Source of the DNA: JAEZAF01 sp964395665
GTDB lineage: Bacteria; Chloroflexota; Anaerolineae; Aggregatilineales; Phototrophicaceae
DNA length: 64,000 nucleotides
Assembly: GCA_964395665.1 (NCBI GenBank)
Contig: CAYNDH010000003.1
Coordinates: forward strand, 1-64,000
Direction of reading: 5' to 3'
The notes beneath the pieces are model-generated. The model had not been told where the DNA came from and ran no database searches. It worked only from the letters and a program-made list of their open reading frames with translations. How positions within the stretch are numbered: the first letter of the stretch is position 1; the number at the start of each line of letters is the position of its first letter. This document shows positions 9,320-17,589 of the stretch, one piece after another. The position numbers and the translations under genes were made by a program.

Positions 9320-10257
9320 GCCTGACATCCCGCCGCCAACGATTGATCCACCGCTGGCCGATCTGCTGGCAGGTGACAGCCCTTTGTCTCTGTCTGATTC
9401 TTGTCAGCGGATGCGCTGTAAATCCGAGCGCGGCGCCGGTCAAGCTGGTGCTGTTCGCGCCATTTGAGGGCCGCTATCGCGAGATCGGTTACGAGATGCT
9501 GTATGCGGCGCGTCTGGCACTGGCGGAGTCAGGTGATGCTGCTGCACAGGTCAGGCTGATTCCAATTGACGACGGCGGCGCACAGGTCACGGCACAGCAG
9601 CACGCGGCGGCTATCGCGCTTGATCCGCAGGTGCAGCTTGTGATCACCGCCGGTGTGGTCGCCACCCATCCCGATGTACTGGCCGCGTTTGGCGATGTTC
9701 CGGTGATGGTCGCTGGAAACTGGCAGCCGACAGACCATGATCCTGCAGTCCAGACCGCTGACAGCCGTCCCCGCTTCTATCTCACAGCAGAGAGCGTAGC
9801 AACGCCCGTCATCATGAGTGATACCGATTTTGTGGCGTCGGTCGTCACAGCAGATGTATCCGGTGAGTTATTTGCGCTGAAACAGTTCAGACGGCTGGCC
9901 GATAACCTGGACGATGTGACGATCTTCAGCAGCGCATCGCTCCCCACGGCTGATTTTGCAGCACGGTATCAGGCCAGTGATATGTTCACCCCGGAAGCGG
10001 GCCTGCTCTCCACCCTGACGTATGATGCCGCCGCATTAGCCCTGATCGCGATCTCGGACATGCAATCAGGCACACGGTCAGGCAGACAGAGCCGACAGGC
10101 AGTCACTGACCGCCTGTCCGGGATCGATTATCAGGGTATCAACGGCCAGATCATCTTCAATGATCAGGGTTACTGGCATGATGCCCCACGACATGCCTAT
10201 CGGTACAATGCTGACGGCGCGTTGATCGAAGTCACGACAGCGCTGACTGCGCCGTGA
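9316..10257 (+). CDS. Periplasmic-binding-type lipoprotein
   Basis: 313-residue predicted lipoprotein with a lipobox LVSGC at the end of a hydrophobic leader. The mature part resembles type I periplasmic binding proteins of the branched-chain amino acid (Peripla_BP_6) class: PFEGRYREIGYEMLYAARLA near the N-terminus, then an alpha/beta fold ending in a typical GINGQIIFNDQG segment. It is somewhat shorter than usual members, and no permease or ATPase gene is adjacent, so it may be a sensor or an orphan binding protein. It overlaps mltG by 4 nt (ATGA), and its 3' end overlaps the convergent phosphorylase gene by 26 bp. Confidence 0.75.
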   Translation: MSLTSRRQRLIHRWPICWQVTALCLCLILVSGCAVNPSAAPVKLVLFAPFEGRYREIGYEMLYAARLALAESGDAAAQVRLIPIDDGGAQVTAQQHAAAIALDPQVQLVITAGVVATHPDVLAAFGDVPVMVAGNWQPTDHDPAVQTADSRPRFYLTAESVATPVIMSDTDFVASVVTADVSGELFALKQFRRLADNLDDVTIFSSASLPTADFAARYQASDMFTPEAGLLSTLTYDAAALALIAISDMQSGTRSGRQSRQAVTDRLSGIDYQGINGQIIFNDQGYWHDAPRHAYRYNADGALIEVTTALTAP

Positions 10258-11590
10258 TATTTCCGTCTGCGGCACTGCCAAAGATGGTGTCATAGAACAG
10301 CGGCAGCGGCTCTACCTGTCCCTGTGTCAGGCTGACTGCACCTTCAAAATAGGTCTTGCTGCGCTTCAGGCGCTCGGCGTCATTGGCGTAGAGTGTCACC
10401 AGCGGCTGACCTTCTGTCACCGTTTGTCCAACTTTGACATGTACACGGCATCCGACTGCCAGATCAATGGTATCGGTTTTCTTTTCACGTCCAGCGCCCA
10501 GTTCAAAGGCGATCTGTGCGATCTTATAGGCATCGACGCGCTGGACTGTGCCCGATTCAGCCGCGTTCAGTGTTTCCACTATTTCAGCCTGCGGCAGACG
10601 TGATGGATCATCAATCACGCGGGCATCTCCACCCTGTGCGATGACCATTTCCCGGAATTTATCAAAGGCCGCACCGCTGCGAAGCTGATCTCGCAGCAGC
10701 GCTCTGACTTCGGTTTCATCCGTCCAGCGCTGGCCGCGCCCCGCCAGCCGCAGCATATAGGCTGCAATCTGCAAACAGTGTTCACGCAGGTCTTCAGCGC
10801 CGCCGTCCTTCAGGACTTCGACCGCTTCAGCCACTTCGAGCGCATTTCCGACGGCCTCACCCAACGGCTGATTCATGTCGGAGACGACCGCGATCATATC
10901 GCGACCGGCGCTGACACCGATCTCGACCATGCTGTGCGCCAGTTCAGCCGCCTTCTCGACGGTGTCCATAAACGCGCCGCTGCCTGCCTTCACATCCAGC
11001 ACAATGCCATCTGCCCCGGCTGCGATTTTCTTGCTCATGATGCTGCTGACGATCAGTGGCAGGCTCGGCACGGTCGCGGTGACATCCCGCAGAGCATAGA
11101 ATTTACCGTCCGCAGGGGCAAGGTCTTTGGACTGTCCGCCCAAGACCAGCCCATGCTCACGTGCCATACGGCGGAATTCGTCTTCGGCCAGTTCGGTGCG
11201 AAAACCGGGGATCGCATCGAGCTTGTCCAGTGTCCCACCGCTTAAACCAAGTCCGCGACCGCTCATCTTGGCAACGGTCACACCACAGGATGCCACCAGC
11301 GGCAGGACGATCAGCGATGTTTTGTCGCCCACCCCGCCTGACGAATGTTTATCGACGGCGTAATCGGTGATGTCGTTCAGGTCAAGCGTATCGCCAGAGT
11401 CGGCCATTGCAAGCGTCAGCGCGACCGTCTCTTCACGGCTCATCCCATTGATAAAGATCGCCATCAGCAGCGCCGAAACCTGATAATCGGTGATCTGCTC
11501 CCGGATATATTCATCGACAAACCAGCGGATTTCGGCTTCGGTCAGGGTCTCCCCGTCACGCTTCTTTGCAATAATATCGACAGCACGCAT
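10232..11590 (-). CDS. Pyrimidine-nucleoside (thymidine) phosphorylase
   Basis: Phosphorolysis of thymidine/uridine to base and (deoxy)ribose-1-phosphate in nucleoside salvage. The 452-residue product has the DKHSSGGVGDKTS phosphate-binding loop (80-92) and the family signature SGRGLGLSGGTLDKLD (110-125), plus the C-terminal domain (IDLAVGCRVHVKVGQTVTEG). This is the glycosyltransferase-3 family fold with an N-terminal helical domain. I cannot tell DeoA from Pdp specificity by eye, so no symbol is given. Its end overlaps the convergent lipoprotein gene. Confidence 0.93.
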   Translation of the reverse strand: MRAVDIIAKKRDGETLTEAEIRWFVDEYIREQITDYQVSALLMAIFINGMSREETVALTLAMADSGDTLDLNDITDYAVDKHSSGGVGDKTSLIVLPLVASCGVTVAKMSGRGLGLSGGTLDKLDAIPGFRTELAEDEFRRMAREHGLVLGGQSKDLAPADGKFYALRDVTATVPSLPLIVSSIMSKKIAAGADGIVLDVKAGSGAFMDTVEKAAELAHSMVEIGVSAGRDMIAVVSDMNQPLGEAVGNALEVAEAVEVLKDGGAEDLREHCLQIAAYMLRLAGRGQRWTDETEVRALLRDQLRSGAAFDKFREMVIAQGGDARVIDDPSRLPQAEIVETLNAAESGTVQRVDAYKIAQIAFELGAGREKKTDTIDLAVGCRVHVKVGQTVTEGQPLVTLYANDAERLKRSKTYFEGAVSLTQGQVEPLPLFYDTIFGSAADGNITAQSALS

Positions 11591-11765
11591 GAGATCTGCT
11601 CGTTTCGTTTCAGCCCAGTATCATAAAGGTCCTCTGATGATACCTGTTTTACCGGCGATCTTCAGCTACCAGTTGCGATAGAGTGGCGTGAATTAACGCA
11701 CAGAGAAGCAGACATCCAACTTCAGACGGCGGGTAAATCCATTATAAATTTAACGGAAGTCAGCG

Positions 11766-11794
11766 TTGACACGCCCAATCCCCTATGCTATTAT
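11766..11794 (+). promoter_or_regulatory. Consensus sigma-70 promoter for the tRNA pair
   Basis: TTGACA (11766-11771), a 17-nt spacer and TATTAT (11789-11794). The -10 ends 6 nt before the first tRNA base. This is the best promoter match in the window, as expected for a stable-RNA gene. Confidence 0.85.
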
Positions 11795-11800
11795 TCATCT

Positions 11801-11873
11801 CGCGGGGTAGAGCAGAGGCAGCTCGTCAGGCTCATAACCTGAAGGTCGTGTGGTTCGAATCCCACCCCCGCAA
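11801..11873 (+). tRNA. tRNA-fMet (CAU), initiator
   Basis: The cloverleaf has an acceptor stem CGCGGGG/CCCCGCA with the unpaired C1-A72 that marks bacterial initiators, and A11:U24 in the D-stem, another initiator trait. Anticodon CAU in loop CTCATAA. Two oddities: the anticodon stem ends A-G-G/C-C-U instead of the usual three G:C pairs, and the T-stem GTG-U-GG/CCCAC needs a bulged U at or near 11851 to pair. The D-loop is short (AGAGGCA). CCA is not encoded. Confidence 0.9.
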
Positions 11874-11910
11874 CTTTTTTTTCCCACCTTGGCACACCAA
11901 CCCAACATCA

Positions 11911-11984
11911 GGCGATGTAGCTCAGCTGGTTAGAGCGTTCGACTCATAATCGAAAGGTCACAGGTTCGAGTCCTGTCATCGCCA
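11911..11984 (+). tRNA. tRNA-Met (CAU), elongator
   Basis: Fully paired cloverleaf: acceptor GGCGATG/CATCGCC, D-stem GCTC/GAGC (C11:G24, the elongator pattern), anticodon stem TTCGA/TCGAA with loop CTCATAA, T-stem ACAGG/CCTGT, discriminator A. The anticodon reads CAU. A tRNA-Ile2 whose C34 becomes lysidine cannot be excluded, but the body is closer to elongator Met. It lies 37 nt after the initiator tRNA and presumably shares its transcript. CCA is not encoded. Confidence 0.93.
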
Positions 11985-12004
11985 AAACACGAACCTGAAA
12001 CCAA

Positions 12005-12032
12005 AACCTACGCATAATGCGCAGGTTTTTTT
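12005..12032. terminator. Terminator between the tRNAs and lysA
   Basis: AACCT-A-CGCA and TGCG-C-AGGTT pair around TAA, followed by seven T on the plus strand and, on the minus strand, by a TTTTGG tail. It can therefore end both the tRNA transcript and lysA, whose stop is at 12058. Confidence 0.85.
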
Positions 12033-12057
12033 GTTTCTCTTCAGCCTGTCTCCCGCT

Positions 12058-13293
12058 TTACAGTTCCAGCCGGACCAGATCGTCCCATGTCTCGCGCTGA
12101 CGTGCAATCCGCCATGACTGGCCGTCTGGCTCTACTACGATTTCCAGTGGACGTGGACGCGCATTATAATTACTCGCCATCACCATTCCGTAAGCGCCAG
12201 CCGTCAGAATCGCCAGCAGATCCCCCGGGCGGACATCCGGAAGCATGACATTCATGCCCAGCACATCCGACGACTCGCAGACCGGCCCGACCACATGCAC
12301 CGGCTGACGATCATCGCTGATCCCTGCAACCGTCACAATCTCATGATGCGCTTCATACAGTGCAGGACGCAGCAGTTCGGCCATGCTGGCATCGACGATG
12401 ACCAGTTTCTGCCCCGCCTGCCGCTTGAGATACAGCACCCGTGTCAGCAGCAGTCCGGCATCAGCAATGATCGAGCGTCCCGGCTCTAAGATCACCTCAT
12501 AATCCGCCAGCAGCGGCGCAAGTGCATCCGCAAATGCACCGAAATCCGGCAGGACGGTTTCAGCATCATAGGCCACCGGCAGCCCGCCCCCCATATTGAC
12601 GGTGCGGATATTCGGGTAAGGCTGGATGATCTCCAAGGCCGTTTTCACCGCCTGCACAGTTGCATCGACATCATGAAGCTGACTGCCGATGTGCAGGTGA
12701 ATCCCGGCGAAATCCAGATGGGGATAATCAGCCTGTGAAGCCAGCACCGACCGGACAACCTCACCTGTCAGACCGAACTTGGCCGCGCCATGTCCGGTTG
12801 CGATGTAGGGATGGGTGTTGGCCGTCACATCCGGGTTGAGCCGCAGCGCGATGCGTACTCTGTGTCCCTGCTGCTGCGCGTACTGATTCAGCAGCGTGCA
12901 TTCGTCCACATTTTCGACATTGAACCAGCCTACACCCTGCTGGACGGCATAACGCAGTTCGTCCGGTGTTTTGCCGACACCGGCAAAGACGATATGCTGG
13001 GCATCGGCTCCGGCACGCAGAGCGCGATAAATCTCGCCTGCACTGACGGCATCAATCCCCACACCGGCCTTAACCAGCGTTTGCAGCAGTGTCAGGTTGG
13101 CATTTGCCTTCGCGCTGTAGTGAATATGCGGCTTCAGTGCTGCGAATGCCGTGCGGATACGGTGGACATTTTCCAGTACCCGTTTCAGGCTATAAACATA
13201 AGTTGGTGTACCGACTTCAGACGCGATCTGTGTCAGCGGGACTGCATCACAGTGCAGCCCACCATGGTGATAGTTGATTGAGTCGTTGATCAT
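12058..13293 (-). CDS. lysA: Diaminopimelate decarboxylase
   Basis: PLP enzyme making L-lysine from meso-diaminopimelate. The 411-residue product has the PLP lysine in HYSAKANANL (Lys62), the HIGSQL substrate loop, a GGG turn (MGGGLPVAY), EPGRSIIADAG and the CESSDVL motif that supplies the active-site cysteine across the dimer. The barrel and C-terminal sandwich domains are both complete. Its ATG overlaps the stop of the upstream nucleotide cyclase by 4 nt, so the two are probably co-translated, an unusual partner for a biosynthetic gene. Confidence 0.95.
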   Translation of the reverse strand: MINDSINYHHGGLHCDAVPLTQIASEVGTPTYVYSLKRVLENVHRIRTAFAALKPHIHYSAKANANLTLLQTLVKAGVGIDAVSAGEIYRALRAGADAQHIVFAGVGKTPDELRYAVQQGVGWFNVENVDECTLLNQYAQQQGHRVRIALRLNPDVTANTHPYIATGHGAAKFGLTGEVVRSVLASQADYPHLDFAGIHLHIGSQLHDVDATVQAVKTALEIIQPYPNIRTVNMGGGLPVAYDAETVLPDFGAFADALAPLLADYEVILEPGRSIIADAGLLLTRVLYLKRQAGQKLVIVDASMAELLRPALYEAHHEIVTVAGISDDRQPVHVVGPVCESSDVLGMNVMLPDVRPGDLLAILTAGAYGMVMASNYNARPRPLEIVVEPDGQSWRIARQRETWDDLVRLEL

Positions 13294-15320
13294 CCGATTT
13301 CCGTTAATCCAAGCAGGCGATAATACGGCACAGCGCCGATTCCCTTTAGTTTTACCTCATTCCCCGGCTCGGCTTCAATCTGATTGCGGATCTGCTCATA
13401 GGTATTGGCGCTGATGCAGATCTCACCCGGCCCAGCGACGCCGCATAACCGTGATCCCAGGTTCATCGCACGGCCAATCGCAGTGAAATCACTGCGAACG
13501 GGGGAACCCAGTTCACCGGCGATAACCTCACCGGTACTGATGCCGATCCCCATCGGCGGCAGTTCAATGCCCTGATCCGCCAGTTCCACCATAACGCGCT
13601 GGTGTGCTTTCTGCATGGCAAGCGCAGCACGCGCCGCCAGAAAAGCATGATCATCCATATGAACCGGCGCACCGAACAGCGCAATCACTTCATCACCGAC
13701 GAATTTGTCGAGTGTGCCGCCGTACTCAAAGAGCATATCTGTCATGCGGCCCAGAAAGATATTCAGGGTTTGAACCAACTGTTCCGGACGCGTGCGCTCA
13801 ACCCACTCGGTCGAGCCGCGCAGATCGGCAAACAGGACCGACAGCGTGACGCGCTCACCCATGAGCACGGTATCATCTGCCCGCTGAAGCAGATGCTCCA
13901 GCACTTTAGGATCAACCGAACGGCTCATCACCCGGCGCATCCGCCGCCGCTCCAGACGTTCAAAGACGGCGGTATCCACCTGACTGGTGATGGCAGTCAG
14001 CATCCGCCGCTCTTCCTCACTGAAACCGCGTGAGTTAGTGGAATTGATCGTGCCGAAAACGCCGATGATCGTGTCATTCAGGATGAGGGGAATCGCCACA
14101 ATCGAGCGGATTGGGCCTTCCGGTGAGTTGGAGTACACCAGACAGCCTTCTTCCAGCGCACGCTTTGCAAAGCGTTTGATCACCTCATAATAAATTGGCG
14201 ATGTCAGCAGCCCTTCAACGGTCGTCGCTTTAAGCTGAAGCGGGTTCTCGCTTTCGGCGTGATACAGCATCAGGAAGCCGACCTCACTCATGACCGTCTG
14301 CGTAATCTCCGAAAGCACCTGATACAGCATGGTATCGAAATCGGGTTCCTGATCGCGGATGTGGTCGATTTTATAGATGACTTCCAGTTCACGGCTGCGC
14401 CGCGCAAGATGCTGCATCAGCCGGGCGTGGACGACAGCCGAGTCCATCTGCGTCATCATGGCGTAAATCAGGCGCTGGTCGGCCATGGTGAAGGGCTTGC
14501 GCCGCCCAACCACTACTGCCCCCAGTCTTTCCTCCGCGACAATAAACGGGGCTGCCATCAGGCGCAGTTGATCCAGCCCAGCCGGAGTCGGCAGGACCTG
14601 CGGCATGTGAAGCTGCTCAACCGATGACCGGAGCGTGTCAAGGATGTCCACCGGCAGCCCATAGCGGTCTACCATCGCCCGCAGCAGCATCTCGCCGGTA
14701 TCGATGTGCGTTACCATCACCATGCAGACATCAGCATGGAAGTATTCTTCCAGCACCGACGTAAATTTATTGATCAGATCGCCCTCGGTGGTCAGGGCAT
14801 CGCGCATCCTGTCGATCTGGTAGATCGCTTCGAGTTCGCGGTTGCGCTGCGCCAGTTTCCATAAGTTACGCGCCTGAATGATGGCGGAGTCAAGCTGGCT
14901 TTCTGCGATAATCAGCAGCGACCGCTCATTCTGATCAAAGGGCTGTTCCTGCCGGGTGAGGATAATGCTGCCCAGCACGCGCTGCTCCATCGCGATCTGC
15001 ATCCCGAGCGTATGGGTTGAGGTGACCTCTGGCAGTTCCCCAGGTTTAACCAACTGCATCGCCTGATAACAGTGATAGGTGGCCTGCTCTTCGGCCATGC
15101 CCTGACTGACGACCAGTTCTACAGACTGGTGATTTTCTTCAGTCAGCATGATCGCACAGGCATCTGCACGGAACTGATTTTTGAGAAGCCGCGTCAGCGC
15201 ATGGAACATCGCTTCCGGTTCTGCATTTTCCTGTAGCGAATCGCGGGCTTTATCCAGTTCAAGGAGCATTTTTAGCTGGCGGTTGCGCTCGTCCAGTTTT
15301 TCTTCAGACACTTCAGGCAT
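13290..15320 (-). CDS. Triple-GAF class III adenylate/guanylate cyclase
   Basis: 676-residue soluble signalling protein. Three GAF-like sensor modules (roughly 15-160, 165-305, 315-460) are joined by repeated helical connectors with the pattern R-x-R-E-L-E-x-I-Y-x-I-D. A class III cyclase domain follows (about 480-660). It keeps the first metal Asp (VLFADLRGSTEW), a second acidic motif with an upstream Lys (DKFVGDEVIALFGAP) and the Asn/Arg pair (AIGRAMNLGSRL). Lys at the purine-selecting position favours ATP, which would give cAMP; this is inference. There are no membrane spans, so the ligands are presumably cytoplasmic. It is coupled to lysA. Confidence 0.9.
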   Translation of the reverse strand: MPEVSEEKLDERNRQLKMLLELDKARDSLQENAEPEAMFHALTRLLKNQFRADACAIMLTEENHQSVELVVSQGMAEEQATYHCYQAMQLVKPGELPEVTSTHTLGMQIAMEQRVLGSIILTRQEQPFDQNERSLLIIAESQLDSAIIQARNLWKLAQRNRELEAIYQIDRMRDALTTEGDLINKFTSVLEEYFHADVCMVMVTHIDTGEMLLRAMVDRYGLPVDILDTLRSSVEQLHMPQVLPTPAGLDQLRLMAAPFIVAEERLGAVVVGRRKPFTMADQRLIYAMMTQMDSAVVHARLMQHLARRSRELEVIYKIDHIRDQEPDFDTMLYQVLSEITQTVMSEVGFLMLYHAESENPLQLKATTVEGLLTSPIYYEVIKRFAKRALEEGCLVYSNSPEGPIRSIVAIPLILNDTIIGVFGTINSTNSRGFSEEERRMLTAITSQVDTAVFERLERRRMRRVMSRSVDPKVLEHLLQRADDTVLMGERVTLSVLFADLRGSTEWVERTRPEQLVQTLNIFLGRMTDMLFEYGGTLDKFVGDEVIALFGAPVHMDDHAFLAARAALAMQKAHQRVMVELADQGIELPPMGIGISTGEVIAGELGSPVRSDFTAIGRAMNLGSRLCGVAGPGEICISANTYEQIRNQIEAEPGNEVKLKGIGAVPYYRLLGLTEIG

Positions 15321-15630
15321 AGGTTTCTATCCCCAATCAGGATGACAGCGATTGTCATCATTGCACATCACTAAACCAAATGGGACAAAGACAGCTCGGT
15401 TTCAGGGTGGCGCCTGGTCAATGCGCTGTCTTCATTCATTCTTCCAGTATAGCGCCTTTAGACGGTGCAGACCGTAAATGGCCGGAAACCCTTTCCCTCA
15501 TTTTCTCGTATCAACCATCATCGTTAACAGCATCGTGAGCGGTTGGTGGGTATGGGTAACTGTGTATTGTTTGCACGCATAAGCCGCGCTATGCTTCTAA
15601 TCTCAACTATCAGATTTTCAGAGGTGTCTT
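15321..15630. other. Spacer between the divergent cyclase and dynamin operons
   Basis: About 310 bp between the divergent cyclase and dynamin genes. Apart from the promoter candidate at 15567-15595 I see no gene, repeat or strong hairpin. Confidence 0.5.
15567..15595 (+). promoter_or_regulatory. Probable promoter of the dynamin-like pair
   Basis: TTGTTT (15567-15572), a 17-nt spacer and TATGCT (15590-15595), 35 nt before the first dynamin-like gene. Confidence 0.55.
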
Positions 15631-17484
15631 TTGTCTGTTGAAACCTCGGATCAAGCGCTCGTCAGCGATTATGAAGCCATTCGCCGACGCGAATACACAC
15701 TTATCACCGATATGCTGAACGTGCTGCCACGGGTGAACAATCTGCCGGAAGCCTTTCTGGGGCAGGCCCGTGACGCCCTGTTTCATGCGGATCACCCCTT
15801 CCTGATGGTCTTTGTCGGCCCGTTCAGCTCTGGCAAATCCAGCATCATCAACGCACTCATGGGAAGCACAGAGCTGCTGGAAGTCGGACCGGTGCCAACC
15901 ACAGACCGGATCGGCATCCTGCGCTATGGAGAAGAACCGCAGCGCATGGACTCCGGCGGTGAGGTGGATACCGTTTTCTATCCCAATCCCCTGCTGCGGA
16001 AGGTCAGCTTTGTCGATACGCCGGGGCTGGAATCGGTCTTCCAGAAGCATGAAGACACAACGCGCAGTTTCCTGCATCGCAGCGATGTCGTGCTGCTGGT
16101 TATGCTGGCAACACAGGCGATGACCTCACGCAATCTGGAATATATCCAGATGCTGCGCGAATATGGCAAAAAGGTCATCATCCTGATCAATCAGGCGGAC
16201 CTGCTGACACCAGAAGAGGCCGAGACCGTCCGCAGTTATGTGACCGATCAGAGTCAGGATCGTCTGGGCTATAAGCCGCTGGTCTGGCTGGTATCAGCCA
16301 AACTCGGCAAGGCGGCCCATGCGGATGGCGAACGGGATGAAACCCTGTGGCGACAAAGCGGCCTGCACCAGATCGAAGGATATATCGATACCCAGCTTAA
16401 CGATGTGGAGCGACTGCGCCAGAAATTGCAGACACCGCTCCAGATCGCACAGAATGTCAACGGCTCGGCGCTGCGTATTGTGCGCTCTAATCAGAGTGTG
16501 CTCGACCAGTACCAGACCATCACTGATAACATCAATCAGCAGCTTGATTCGCAGAAGCGCGAACAGGAAAAGACCATCCGCGAGACGACACAGGCCGTTC
16601 AGGACAAATTCGGTACGGCCACCATGCGCGGCAGTGAGGCGATCCGTGAGGTCTTCCAGTTTTCGAATGCCCTTGGCTCCGCTGCGCGCGGCCTGACCGA
16701 ACTAACGGGTATTGGCCGTCTGCTGCGGCGCGGCGGGCCACCGACGTTTGTCCGCACGGTGTTTGAACAGCGGCAGGTCTTTGAACCGATTGACCAGCTT
16801 GATCATGTGGCCGATAAGCTGGGGCCAAGGCTTGAGGGGCGCGATTTGCAGGATATCGATGATCTGGTGGCGTACTCACAGCGCGAGATCAAAGCGCTTC
16901 CGGAAACCATCCGCGAAAAGGTGATCGGTACGGTCAACGCGCCTACTCAATATGACCGGCGCCCCTTGCAGGAAGTGCGCCCCGACCTGGAACGCTTACA
17001 GCGTGATGCACGCACACTGGAAACCGAAAACCTCACGGCCAGTGCGCGTTCAGCCCTGCTGTATCTGGGGCTGTGGCTGGTATTCCTGCTGCTGCTCGGC
17101 ATCACCATCTTCCTGACCGGGATCGCAGGCAGCAGCCCGGAAAGCACCCTGATCACGCTGCTGGTCCTGTTCGGGCTGGCGGTGCTGGGGCTGCTGGCGC
17201 TGCCGTTCACGGGCCGCGTCATGGAAAATCGCTATACCAACCGCCTGCTGAAGATTCAGGCTGAATATGTGCAGGCGCTGACCAAAGCCGCCGATCAGCA
17301 GTTGGATTACAGTATGCGCCTGCGTCGGGATGCCGTCGCACCGCTGACACGGCTTGTGGAAGCACAAACGCAAATTCAAACGGAGCAGTTGACACGTTTA
17401 CAGCATGTTGAACAGGAAATGGCGGGGATCGAAACGGATTTAAACAAGCTTGGCCGCCGCAGCCTTTTCGGTATCCACCCCTGA
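15631..17484 (+). CDS. Dynamin-like GTPase, first of a tandem pair
   Basis: 617-residue large GTPase of the bacterial dynamin family, which remodels membranes. The TTG start follows AGAGGTG at 15619-15625. The GTPase motifs are complete: G1 GPFSSGKSS (63-71), the G2 threonines in VPTTDRIG, G3 DTPGLE (129-134) and G4 NQAD (187-190). A long helical stalk with coiled-coil character follows (about 260-460), then two adjacent membrane spans (about 474-525) and a helical tail. The paired hairpin spans replace a lipid-binding paddle, as in mitofusin/BDLP-type proteins. The second copy begins 105 bp downstream, which suggests a hetero-oligomer as known for other tandem bacterial dynamins. Confidence 0.9.
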   Translation: MSVETSDQALVSDYEAIRRREYTLITDMLNVLPRVNNLPEAFLGQARDALFHADHPFLMVFVGPFSSGKSSIINALMGSTELLEVGPVPTTDRIGILRYGEEPQRMDSGGEVDTVFYPNPLLRKVSFVDTPGLESVFQKHEDTTRSFLHRSDVVLLVMLATQAMTSRNLEYIQMLREYGKKVIILINQADLLTPEEAETVRSYVTDQSQDRLGYKPLVWLVSAKLGKAAHADGERDETLWRQSGLHQIEGYIDTQLNDVERLRQKLQTPLQIAQNVNGSALRIVRSNQSVLDQYQTITDNINQQLDSQKREQEKTIRETTQAVQDKFGTATMRGSEAIREVFQFSNALGSAARGLTELTGIGRLLRRGGPPTFVRTVFEQRQVFEPIDQLDHVADKLGPRLEGRDLQDIDDLVAYSQREIKALPETIREKVIGTVNAPTQYDRRPLQEVRPDLERLQRDARTLETENLTASARSALLYLGLWLVFLLLLGITIFLTGIAGSSPESTLITLLVLFGLAVLGLLALPFTGRVMENRYTNRLLKIQAEYVQALTKAADQQLDYSMRLRRDAVAPLTRLVEAQTQIQTEQLTRLQHVEQEMAGIETDLNKLGRRSLFGIHP

Positions 17485-17506
17485 CCTGTATTTTCGCAGT
17501 TCATCA

Positions 17507-17551
17507 CCTGTCACACGCTGCATGACGGTGCGATCTGCGGCGTGTGACAGG
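17507..17551 (+). promoter_or_regulatory. Long hairpin between the two dynamin-like genes
   Basis: Positions 17507-17522 pair with 17536-17551: a 16-bp stem with a single G:U, around a 13-nt loop. The core is CTGTCACACGC/GCGTGTGACAG. No T-run follows, so it is more likely an mRNA processing or stability element, or a partial attenuator, than a classical terminator. Confidence 0.6.
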
Positions 17552-17589
17552 CAGCATTGGTATGCCAGGCGTACTAAAGGAATGACATC

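Noticed and set aside
15321..15630. Lysine riboswitch controlling lysA
   Set aside because: lysA is second in its operon and nothing resembling the riboswitch is visible upstream of the cyclase gene.
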